8,061 bases of DNA from DASVXQ01 sp036392615 (GTDB lineage: Bacteria; Actinomycetota; CALGFH01). Under the pieces are notes generated by a model. It was given only the letters and a program-made list of their open reading frames with translations. It made no database searches and was not told the origin of the DNA. The translations under genes were made by a program, and so were the position numbers. Below, piece by piece: positions 1-5,149 of the stretch. Positions within the stretch are counted from its first letter, which is position 1. Each line of letters opens with the position of its first letter. The stretch is from positions 1-8,061 of the forward strand of contig DASVXQ010000039.1 in the NCBI GenBank assembly GCA_036392615.1, written 5' to 3'.

Positions 1-1
1 C

Positions 2-124
2 GACGCCGCCCTGCTGGACGCCGACGCGGTCATCGCGGATCTCATGCACAACGTGCACGACGACCGGTTCACCAGGTCCCTCCAGAGCTACCAACAGCAC
101 CGGAGAGCCTGCCGAGCACCGTGA
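2..124 (+). CDS. C-terminal end of an unrecognised protein (partial, 5' end outside window)
   Basis: An open frame enters from the left edge and ends at a TGA at 122-124, giving 40 residues. It begins DAALLDADAVIADLM and ends RRACRAP. The frame was chosen because 35 of 40 codons end in G or C, as in the other genes here; the A-ending codons cluster in the last few positions, where coding constraint is often weak. The two other forward frames are also open across this short stretch, so the call is moderate. The piece is hydrophilic, with an acidic/His-rich segment (HNVHDD), and has no membrane segment or motif that I can assign to a family. It runs convergently toward the LLM gene, with a 97-base gap. 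Function unknown. Confidence 0.5.
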   Translation, partial: DAALLDADAVIADLMHNVHDDRFTRSLQSYQQHRRACRAP

Positions 125-140
125 GAAGAGCCGGATGCGC

Positions 141-181
141 CGTGGCGTCCGCGGTGCCGCCATGGCGGGCGCGGAGGCACG
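141..181. terminator. Imperfect GC-rich hairpin between convergent genes, candidate bidirectional terminator
   Basis: The centre is a perfect 12-bp palindrome, CCGCCATGGCGG (157-168). Outside a small 3x1 internal loop, TCCGCG (148-153) pairs with CGCGGA (170-175). Beyond one G-G mismatch, GC (145-146) pairs with GC (177-178), and with one bulged G, CGT (141-143) pairs with ACG (179-181). That makes about 15 pairs in 41 bases. It lies between the stop of the plus-strand partial gene and the stop of the minus-strand LLM gene, where a two-way terminator would be expected. No T-run follows on either strand, so it is not a canonical intrinsic terminator; U-poor hairpins are often proposed as terminators in actinomycetes. 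The role is inference. Confidence 0.4.
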
Positions 182-221
182 CCGGGCGCGGAAGCGCAGC
201 TGGCCGGGCCCCGCGGCGCGT

Positions 222-1238
222 CTAGCCTCCCGGCTTGGCCGCCCCGGCTCGCGGGGCCAGCTCGGCGAGCACCCGCGGTGACACCACCCTGGCCCCGTCG
301 CCGGCCGGCTCGCTCGGCAGCAGGGCGAGCACCGGCGTGGTGATGCCGGCGGCGACGTAGGCCTCCAGCCGGGCGCGGCACTGCTCCGGGGTGCCGTGGA
401 CCAGCAGGTCGTCGACCACCTCGTCGGGGACGGCGGCGTTCGCGCCGCGCAGGTCCCCGGCCTCCCAGGCGGACCACATCGGCGCCAGCGCCTCGCCGCG
501 CCCGAGCCAGCGGTGGAAGGCGGCGTACACCGGCACGGTCAGATAGGTGCTGAGCAGCCGGCGGCCGACCGTCCTGGCGTAGTCGCGGTCGTCGGTCGGG
601 CAGACGAACAGCCGGGCGACCAGCTCCTTGCCCTCGCCGGCGGCGTGCAGCTCGGCGGCGACCTTGGGCACGTCGCGGGGCGAGAGGAGATTGGTGATCG
701 CGCCGTCGGCCTCGCGGCCGGCCAGCCGCAGCATGCCGGGACGCAGCGCGGCCAGCAGCACCGGCGGCGGCACCTCCGGCACCCGGGCGAGCCGGAAGCC
801 GCGCACCGTGAAGGTCTCGAAGGCCTCGTCGATCCGCTCCCCCGCCAGCGCGCGCTTGACGAACCGCAGCGTGTCGCGGGTGCGCTGGAAGGGCCGGTCG
901 AACGAGGCGGCGTTCCAGCGCTCCACGATCACCTGCGAGGAGGCGCCGATGCCGAGCGCGAAGCGGCCGGGCGCCGCCTCGGCCATGGCGGCGGCGCTCA
1001 TCGCCAGCAGCGCCGGCCCGCGGGTCGCCACCGGGACGATCGCGGTGCCGAGCCGCAGGGCTGGCGACCAGGCCGCCGCCAGCGCCAGCGGGGTGAAGCC
1101 GTCGGCGCCGGAGACCTCCGCCGACCAGACGTCGGCGTAGCCGAGCTCCGCCAGGCCCTCGACCACCTCCCGGTGGGCCGGCAGGCCGACGCCGTCCAGC
1201 GGCAGGGTGACGCCCCAGCGGACCTCCCGGGCGCTCAC
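222..1238 (-). CDS. LLM-class flavin/F420-dependent oxidoreductase
   Basis: The 338-residue protein is a bacterial luciferase-like monooxygenase with the family's normal length. Visible hallmarks are the N-terminal beta strand WGVTLPLDG (8-16), the LGYADVWSAE helix-strand (32-41), the block LGTAIVPVATRGP (63-75), and the cofactor-side segment FALGIGASSQVIVERWN (93-109). The C-terminal part has the usual TPEQCRARLEAYVAAGI stretch. Many actinobacterial relatives use reduced F420; the GIGASS-x3-VE-x-WN pattern resembles the Rv3093c-like F420 group as I recall it, but FMN cannot be excluded. The enzyme would be cytosolic. Substrate unknown. The GTG start at 1236-1238 was preferred over an upstream extension because it has GGAGG seven bases upstream and overlaps the SDR stop in a GTGA arrangement. 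An in-frame open extension reaches 1574, but it lies opposite SDR coding sequence and is low-complexity Arg/Ala/Gly. Confidence 0.9.
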   Translation of the reverse strand: MSAREVRWGVTLPLDGVGLPAHREVVEGLAELGYADVWSAEVSGADGFTPLALAAAWSPALRLGTAIVPVATRGPALLAMSAAAMAEAAPGRFALGIGASSQVIVERWNAASFDRPFQRTRDTLRFVKRALAGERIDEAFETFTVRGFRLARVPEVPPPVLLAALRPGMLRLAGREADGAITNLLSPRDVPKVAAELHAAGEGKELVARLFVCPTDDRDYARTVGRRLLSTYLTVPVYAAFHRWLGRGEALAPMWSAWEAGDLRGANAAVPDEVVDDLLVHGTPEQCRARLEAYVAAGITTPVLALLPSEPAGDGARVVSPRVLAELAPRAGAAKPGG

Positions 1239-2071
1239 CGGCCGGCCTCCACCGCGCCGCCGGCGGGCCGCTGCCGGGCGGCGCCGGCGACCATGCGGCG
1301 CACCCCGGCGAGCCAGCGGTCGGGATTGGCGGCCTTGCGCTGGAGGTGGGTGGCCACCTCGGGGTGCGGCAGGATCAGGAAGCGCTCCGCCGCCAGCCCC
1401 TCGACCACCGCGTCGGCGACCTGCTCGGGCTCCAGCAGCGCACCAGCGGCGGCCACCGCCCACGCGGCGGGGTCCCCCTGCTCGAGCCCGCCGAGCAGCA
1501 TGGGCGTGCGGACCCCCTGCGGGCAGAGGGCGCTCACCTTGATATTGCGGTCGCCGTAGGTGACCGCGAGCCACTCGGCGAAGCCAACCGCGGCGTGCTT
1601 GCTGACCGTGTAGGGCGCGTCGCCCGGGTTGGTCAGCAGCCCGGCCGCCGAGCAGGTCTGCAGCAGGTAGCCCTCGCCACGCTCCAGCATGGCCGGCAGC
1701 ACGGCGTTGGCCGCGTGGACGTGGGCCAGCAGGTTGACCGTCCAGGCCCGCTGCCAGTCGGCCGCGCTGGCCTCCAGGCCGCGGCCGAAGGCGACCCCGG
1801 CGTTGGAGCAGAACAGGTCGATCCGGCCGAACCGCGCCAGCGCCTGGCCGGCCAGGGCGCGGACCTCCGGCTCGGCGCCGACGTCGGTGCGGGCCGCCAG
1901 GCCGAAGGCGCCGTGGCGGCCGACCTCCTCGGCCACCCGCGCGGCGCGGTCCTGGTCGAGGTCGGCGACCACCACCGCCTCGGCGCCCTCGGCGGCGAAG
2001 CGGCGCGCCATCGCCGCGCCGATCCCGCTGCCCCCGCCGGTCACCACCACGACCTTGGCCCGTAGCTGCAT
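1235..2071 (-). CDS. Short-chain dehydrogenase/reductase (classical SDR)
   Basis: The 278-residue NAD(P)-dependent Rossmann-fold oxidoreductase has the nucleotide motif TGGGSGIG (11-18), an acidic residue after beta-2 (D37 in VADLD) that favours NAD(H) over NADP(H), an SNAG motif (89-92, where NNAG is usual), N113, catalytic S141, and Y154-x3-K158 (YTVSK). All tetrad residues Asn-Ser-Tyr-Lys are present, so it should be active. The segment LCPQGVRTPM (182-191) is the usual PG-x-V/I-x-T region with Gln inserted before Gly. The C-terminal extension after about residue 230 probably shapes the substrate pocket. The ATG at 2069-2071 has GGGAG (2079-2083 on the plus-strand numbering) 7 bases upstream. 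It is the first gene of the leftward pair; the downstream LLM starts inside its stop codon. It probably oxidises or reduces an alcohol/ketone in the same pathway as the LLM; substrate unknown. Confidence 0.93.
   Translation of the reverse strand: MQLRAKVVVVTGGGSGIGAAMARRFAAEGAEAVVVADLDQDRAARVAEEVGRHGAFGLAARTDVGAEPEVRALAGQALARFGRIDLFCSNAGVAFGRGLEASAADWQRAWTVNLLAHVHAANAVLPAMLERGEGYLLQTCSAAGLLTNPGDAPYTVSKHAAVGFAEWLAVTYGDRNIKVSALCPQGVRTPMLLGGLEQGDPAAWAVAAAGALLEPEQVADAVVEGLAAERFLILPHPEVATHLQRKAANPDRWLAGVRRMVAGAARQRPAGGAVEAGR
1246..1250 (-). promoter_or_regulatory. Ribosome binding site of the LLM gene
   Basis: On the minus strand GGAGG lies 7 bases before the GTG start, inside the last codons of the SDR gene. 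Together with the 4-base GTGA stop/start overlap it fixes the LLM start and suggests translational coupling to the SDR. Confidence 0.7.
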
Positions 2072-2106
2072 CCGCCGTCTCCCGTCGCCGCCTGCCGGTC
2101 CTGGTG

Positions 2107-2137
2107 ACTATCGCGCCTCGCCGGGGTGGGCCGTCAA
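2107..2137 (-). promoter_or_regulatory. Candidate sigma-70-like promoter of the SDR-LLM operon
   Basis: On the minus strand TTGACG (plus positions 2132-2137) is followed after 19 bases by GATAGT (2107-2112). The -35 matches the consensus at 5 of 6 positions and the -10 at 4 of 6. Transcription would start near 2100, about 30 bases before the SDR ATG, leaving room for the GGGAG site. The spacer is on the long side. No competing leftward promoter of equal quality was noticed in this gap. Confidence 0.4.
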
Positions 2138-2142
2138 CGGCC
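2129..2142. repeat. Inverted repeat GGCCGT-N2-ACGGCC over the leftward -35 box
   Basis: A perfect 6-bp inverted repeat with a 2-base spacer surrounds the proposed -35 hexamer of the SDR-LLM promoter. A protein bound here would block polymerase, so it is a candidate operator. In such GC-rich DNA short palindromes also occur by chance, so position is the main support. Confidence 0.35.
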
Positions 2143-2193
2143 GAGGGGCCACAGGCGGTGCGAAGCGCCCCGGACCGCGGCAGGCGAGCAACT

Positions 2194-2203
2194 GTGGGCC
2201 CAC
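2194..2203. repeat. Perfect palindrome GTGGGCCCAC
   Basis: A 10-bp perfect palindrome lies about 30 bases upstream of the rightward TTGACA box and abuts the next inverted repeat (2200-2227). It could be a regulator site for either direction, or chance symmetry in GC-rich sequence. Confidence 0.25.
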
Positions 2204-2227
2204 TGGTCAGACCGCGTGGACCAGCGG
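2200..2227. repeat. Inverted repeat CTGGTC-N10-GACCAG just upstream of the importer promoter
   Basis: CTGGTC (2203-2208) and GACCAG (2219-2224) are perfect inverted arms. Extending outward gives CCACTGGTC and GACCAGCGG, 8 of 9 bases complementary. The 16-base centre-to-centre arm spacing and location ending 5 bases before TTGACA (2232) fit a dimeric transcription factor acting next to the promoter. A nested GGTC-A-GACC (2205-2213) is also present. No regulator gene is in the window to match it with. Confidence 0.4.
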
Positions 2228-2231
2228 AAAC

Positions 2232-2260
2232 TTGACATTCTTAGCCTTTCCCTAAGTACT
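2232..2260 (+). promoter_or_regulatory. Candidate promoter of the peptide-importer operon in an AT-rich island
   Basis: A perfect -35 consensus TTGACA (2232-2237) sits in a 51-base stretch of about 37% GC, in strong contrast to its surroundings. The -10 is ambiguous: AGTACT (2255-2260, spacer 17, 3 of 6 matches) fits this -35, while GATACT (2266-2271, 4 of 6) is better by itself but would need a poor -35 such as TTAGCC (2241-2246). Either choice gives a 5' leader of roughly 120-135 bases before the binding-protein start. The -35 and base composition are seen; the exact start is inference. Confidence 0.5.
2240..2256. repeat. Inverted repeat CTTAG-N7-CTAAG inside the promoter spacer
   Basis: Perfect 5-base arms flank a CCTTTCC centre, lying between the TTGACA box and the proposed -10. 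A repressor bound here would occlude the promoter. A third CTAAG copy is at 2273-2277. The low local GC makes this symmetry somewhat less expected than GC-only palindromes elsewhere. Confidence 0.35.
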
Positions 2261-2274
2261 TCTCAGATACTTCT
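2257..2274 (+). repeat. Direct repeat TACTTCT, two copies 11 bases apart
   Basis: Identical heptamers at 2257-2263 and 2268-2274 are in register by 11 bp, about one helical turn, so both would face the same side of the DNA. They overlap the presumed -10/start area of the importer promoter. This could be a tandem regulator site or an echo of two overlapping -10-like elements (AGTACT, GATACT). Confidence 0.35.
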
Positions 2275-2352
2275 AAGGCGTCGGCAGTAACTCAATGCTC
2301 GCCTCGCGAATCTGTGTGGCAAGTCCGGCGAATAGGAAGGTACGCACGATGT

Positions 2353-2373
2353 GGCCCGGTAGGACCACCGGCC
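2353..2373 (+). repeat. Small hairpin in the leader of the binding-protein gene
   Basis: GGCCCGGT (2353-2360) pairs with ACCGGCC (2367-2373) around a 6-base loop, with one bulged C. It ends 17 bases before the ribosome binding site, so it might affect translation or mRNA stability, but it does not cover the site. No known riboswitch fold was recognised. Confidence 0.25.
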
Positions 2374-2390
2374 TGACGTGCGCTTGGTTA

Positions 2391-2396
2391 GGGAGG
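2391..2396 (+). promoter_or_regulatory. Ribosome binding site that fixes the binding-protein start
   Basis: GGGAGG lies 5 bases before the GTG at 2402-2404. This decides against the in-frame GTG at 2378 and the GTG at 2396, which overlaps the site itself. Starting at 2402 also gives a normal lipoprotein signal peptide. Confidence 0.75.
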
Positions 2397-2401
2397 TGCA
2401 A

Positions 2402-4102
2402 GTGCTGGCATCGAAGTACGTGCGTCATCTCCGCCTGCTCGCTGTCGTCGGGGTCGTCGCCCTGGTCGCCGCCGCGTGCGGCGGTGGCGGCGGCACCAGC
2501 TCCGGTGGGAACAACAACGCCACCGCGCAGAAGCAGGGCGGCAAGGCGGTGTTCGCCGCCGAGCAGTGGCCCGAGTGCCTCAACCCGATCACCTCGTGCG
2601 CCAACGCCTCGTGGCTCGTCTACACCGCCTGGGAACACGTCATGCCCCGGCTGATGCAGACCGACCCCAAGGGCAACTTCGTGGCGTCGGACCTGCTGGT
2701 GGAGGCGCCGACCGAGCAGAACGGCGGCATCAAGACCAAGCCGTTCACCATCACCTACAAGCTCCGCCCCGAAGCGGTCTGGGACGACGGTTCGCAGATC
2801 ACGTCCGAGGACGTCAAGTTCACTTGGGACGCGATCATGAAGACCACCGGGACGATCGGCACGACCGGCTACGACCAGATCAAGACGATCGACACCTCGG
2901 ACCCCAAGACGGTCGTCATCACGTTCAAGGACGTCTACTCCGACTGGCAGGACCTGTTCGGCGGCAACAACGCCAACGGCGTCATCCTCAAGAAGGCCGC
3001 CTTCTCCAGCCCCAACGTGGCCAAGGAGATGCAGACCAGCTACGGGTTCTCCGGCGGCCCCTGGAAGCTGCAGAGCTACTCGCAGCAGCAGACCGTGCTG
3101 GTCCGCAACGACAAGTACTGGGTCAAGGACCACATCCCCCTGCTCGACCAGGTCACCTTCGTGCCGCGCACCGACCAGAGCACCGAGATGAACTCGCTGC
3201 TCACCGGCGAGGCGCTGGCGGCCTACCCGCAGCCGAGCCGCGGCATCACCAAGCAGCTCAAGGCCCCAGGCATCAAGTACGAGTCGGGCACCGGCTCGAC
3301 TTTCGAGGGCCTGTGGATGAACAACGACGCCTTCCCGTTCAACGACAAGACCGCCCGTGAGGCGTTCGCCTACGCGATGGACCGGCAGGGCGTGATCGAC
3401 GCCATCTACAAGCCGGACTTCCCCGAGGCCCAGGTGCTGAACTGCGCCGGCTGGTCCCCGGCGGTCAGCGACTGGTGCGGCAACGACTTCTCCGACATCA
3501 GCTACCAGCCCGACAAGGTGAAGTCGCTGCTGGAGGGCTCGGGCTGGACCAAGGGCGGCGACGGCATCTACGCCAAGGGCGGCAAGCGCTTCTCGGTGGA
3601 GTTCAACACCACCGCAGGCAACAAGCTCCGTGAGGACACCCAGGCGCTGCTCAAGGAGAAGGCCAAGGCCGCCGGCATCGAGCTGGTGATCAAGGACCTC
3701 CCGGCGACCCAGCTGTTCGAGGACCGGCTGCCCAAGCGCGAGTTCACCCTGGCCGAGTACGCCCAGGTCGCCTCGCCGGACCCGAGCGTCACCGCGATCC
3801 TGGGGGCCGACCAGATCCCCAGCGCCGCCAACGGCAACAGCGGGCAGAACTTCCTCGGCTGGAAGAACGCCCAGGCGACCGCGCTGATGAAGGAGAGCGA
3901 CAAGACCATCGACCACGCGCAGCGGCGCGACCTGATCATGCAGATCAACAAGATCGAGCGTCAGGACGTCCCCTGGCTGCCGCTGATCGCCAAGCCGCTC
4001 ATCCTCACCTGGCACGACGACCGGCTCGCCGGCCCGGTCGGCGAGTACGCCGCCTCCAGCTACAGCGGCTTCTTCAACATGTACGACTGGTCACTGAAGT
4101 AG
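2402..4102 (+). CDS. Family 5 extracellular substrate-binding lipoprotein of a peptide-type ABC importer
   Basis: The 566-residue DppA/OppA-like protein (SBP_bac_5) captures a ligand outside the membrane and delivers it to the permease pair encoded downstream. Its signal peptide has a basic start (SKYVRHLR, 4-11), a hydrophobic core (12-25) and a lipobox-like VAAAC with the acylated Cys at 26. Ala at -3 is less common than Leu but tolerated. A Gly/Ser/Asn linker follows. The family 5 signature VWDDGSQITSEDVKFTW is at 126-142. Four other cysteines (59, 66, 348, 359) fall in two close pairs that could form disulfides. Family 5 proteins bind di- or oligopeptides, nickel, sugars or other solutes, so the ligand cannot be read from sequence. 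It is the first gene of the operon and is preceded by an AT-rich promoter region. Start chosen from GGGAGG at 2391-2396. Confidence 0.93.
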   Translation: MLASKYVRHLRLLAVVGVVALVAAACGGGGGTSSGGNNNATAQKQGGKAVFAAEQWPECLNPITSCANASWLVYTAWEHVMPRLMQTDPKGNFVASDLLVEAPTEQNGGIKTKPFTITYKLRPEAVWDDGSQITSEDVKFTWDAIMKTTGTIGTTGYDQIKTIDTSDPKTVVITFKDVYSDWQDLFGGNNANGVILKKAAFSSPNVAKEMQTSYGFSGGPWKLQSYSQQQTVLVRNDKYWVKDHIPLLDQVTFVPRTDQSTEMNSLLTGEALAAYPQPSRGITKQLKAPGIKYESGTGSTFEGLWMNNDAFPFNDKTAREAFAYAMDRQGVIDAIYKPDFPEAQVLNCAGWSPAVSDWCGNDFSDISYQPDKVKSLLEGSGWTKGGDGIYAKGGKRFSVEFNTTAGNKLREDTQALLKEKAKAAGIELVIKDLPATQLFEDRLPKREFTLAEYAQVASPDPSVTAILGADQIPSAANGNSGQNFLGWKNAQATALMKESDKTIDHAQRRDLIMQINKIERQDVPWLPLIAKPLILTWHDDRLAGPVGEYAASSYSGFFNMYDWSLK

Positions 4103-4117
4103 CCACAACCCGCGGTT

Positions 4118-4151
4118 CGACGGGCGGGCCGCCCCGGCGGCCCGCCCGTCG
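4118..4151 (+). terminator. Perfect 16-bp inverted repeat between binding-protein and permease genes
   Basis: Positions 4118-4133 and 4136-4151 are exact reverse complements separated by only CC, so the RNA would form a very stable stem of about 15 pairs with a four-base loop (CCCG). It starts 16 bases after the TAG of the binding-protein gene and ends 20 bases before the next ATG. No T-run follows, so complete termination is unlikely. In other importer operons a hairpin at this place causes partial termination or protects the upstream mRNA from 3' decay, giving excess binding protein over permease. That role is inferred here from position and strength. Confidence 0.65.
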
Positions 4152-4171
4152 GCCAGGCGATCGGAGCGAAG

Positions 4172-5149
4172 ATGCTGCGGTTCATCGTTCGCCGGGCCCT
4201 CATCTCCATCCCGCTGCTGCTGGTGGCCAGCGTGCTGGTCTTCACGGTGATGCACCTGACCACCGATCCGACCGCCGGGCTGCGGGTCAACCCGCGCATC
4301 AGCGCCGCCGACATGCAGCGCTACCGGCACGACCTCGGGCTCGACAAGTCCGGGCCGGCGCAGTACTTCGCCTGGCTCGGCAACTTCGTGCAGGGCAAGT
4401 GGGGCACCTCCTTGTTCACCAACATCTCGGTGTCGGCGCAGATCCGCGAGGCGCTGGTCAACTCGATGGTGCTGGGCGTCACCGGCTTCGCCATCGCGCT
4501 GCTGCTGGGCGTGACCATCGGGGTGATCGCCGCGGTGCGGCAGTACTCGGTGTTCGACTACCTGGCCACCAGCGGGGCGTTCGTGGCGCTGTCGATCCCG
4601 GTGTTCTGGTTCGCCCTGATTCTGCAGCTGCTGTTCGGGCTGTACCTGGTGCGATGGCTCCACCTACCGGAGCCGATCTTCTTCACCGCCGGAATGGTGC
4701 AGCCCGGCTCCCAGGGCTTCGAGCTGGTCGACCGGCTGCGCCACCTGGCGCTGCCCGCGATCGTGCTGGCGGTGCAGCTGCTGGCGGTCTACAGCCGCTA
4801 CATGCGCGCCAGCATGCTGGAGGTGCTCAACTCCGACTACCTCCGCACCGCCAGGGCCAAGGGGCTGCGCGAGCGCCGCGTGATCGTGCATCACGGCATG
4901 CGCAACGCGCTCATCCCGATCACCACCCAGGCGGCCATCGACCTGGGCGGCCTGGCCGGCGGGCTGATCGCCACCGAGGCCATCTTCCAGTGGCCGGGCA
5001 TGGGCGCGCTGTTCGTGCGCGTGATGGGCGATGGGGACTATGCGATCGCACTGCCATGGGTCATGCTCACCATGGCCTTCGTGATCGTGTTCAACCTGGT
5101 GGCGGACATCCTCTACGCAGTCCTCGACCCAAGGATTCGCTATGCCTGA
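4172..5149 (+). CDS. DppB/OppB-type ABC transporter permease
   Basis: This 325-residue inner-membrane protein (BPD_transp_1 superfamily) is one half of the translocation channel. It shows the DppB pattern: an N-terminal membrane helix (about 9-29) right after MLRFIVRR, a long extracytoplasmic segment with the YRHDLGLD and GKWGTSL blocks (51-81), then five more hydrophobic helices (about 97-121, 131-158, 192-207, 250-275, 290-318). The EAA-like coupling loop that docks on the ATPase is DYLRTARAKGLRERRVIVHH and the following GMRNALIP (222-249). It ends with the typical DPRIRYA tail. The ATG has GGAG (4163-4166) 5 bases upstream. Its 3' end overlaps the next gene by 8 bases. Substrate specificity (dipeptide, oligopeptide or other) is set mainly by the binding protein and cannot be assigned. 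Confidence 0.95.
   Translation: MLRFIVRRALISIPLLLVASVLVFTVMHLTTDPTAGLRVNPRISAADMQRYRHDLGLDKSGPAQYFAWLGNFVQGKWGTSLFTNISVSAQIREALVNSMVLGVTGFAIALLLGVTIGVIAAVRQYSVFDYLATSGAFVALSIPVFWFALILQLLFGLYLVRWLHLPEPIFFTAGMVQPGSQGFELVDRLRHLALPAIVLAVQLLAVYSRYMRASMLEVLNSDYLRTARAKGLRERRVIVHHGMRNALIPITTQAAIDLGGLAGGLIATEAIFQWPGMGALFVRVMGDGDYAIALPWVMLTMAFVIVFNLVADILYAVLDPRIRYA

Larger units (their letters stand above)
2072..2401. other. Divergent intergenic region between the SDR/LLM operon and the peptide-importer operon
   Basis: This 330-base stretch has no convincing gene. It holds a candidate leftward promoter near 2107-2137, a series of symmetric elements (2129-2142, 2194-2203, 2200-2227, 2240-2256), an AT-rich island at 2228-2278 with a TTGACA box, a direct repeat (2257-2274), and a leader of more than 100 bases ahead of the binding-protein start with a small hairpin (2353-2373). 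An ATG-initiated frame at 2295 has no Shine-Dalgarno site and runs into the binding-protein gene in another frame, so it is not called. Confidence 0.8.

Noticed and set aside
88..477. A 129-codon minus-strand frame at the left end
   Set aside because: It is Arg/Gly/Pro-rich and overlaps the LLM gene in another frame. It is a composition artefact.
396..1559. A 387-codon plus-strand frame opposite the SDR and LLM genes
   Set aside because: It is low-complexity Arg/Gln/Gly/Ala sequence spanning the reverse of two motif-complete genes; it has no ribosome site and no recognisable domain.
1239..1574. Upstream extension of the LLM oxidoreductase into a 450-residue protein
   Set aside because: The extra part is Arg/Ala/Gly-rich shadow of the SDR gene. 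The GTG at 1238 has a good ribosome site and gives the normal family length.
2295..2654. A 119-codon plus-strand frame starting in the leader region, considered as a leader peptide or small gene
   Set aside because: No Shine-Dalgarno site precedes its ATG, it runs 250 bases into the binding-protein gene in another frame, and it has no domain.
2273..4015. A 580-codon open frame on the minus strand opposite the binding-protein gene
   Set aside because: It is rich in Leu, Val, Gly, Arg and Asp with no domain and exactly mirrors the codon structure of a strongly supported gene. Long antisense frames are common in GC-rich DNA.
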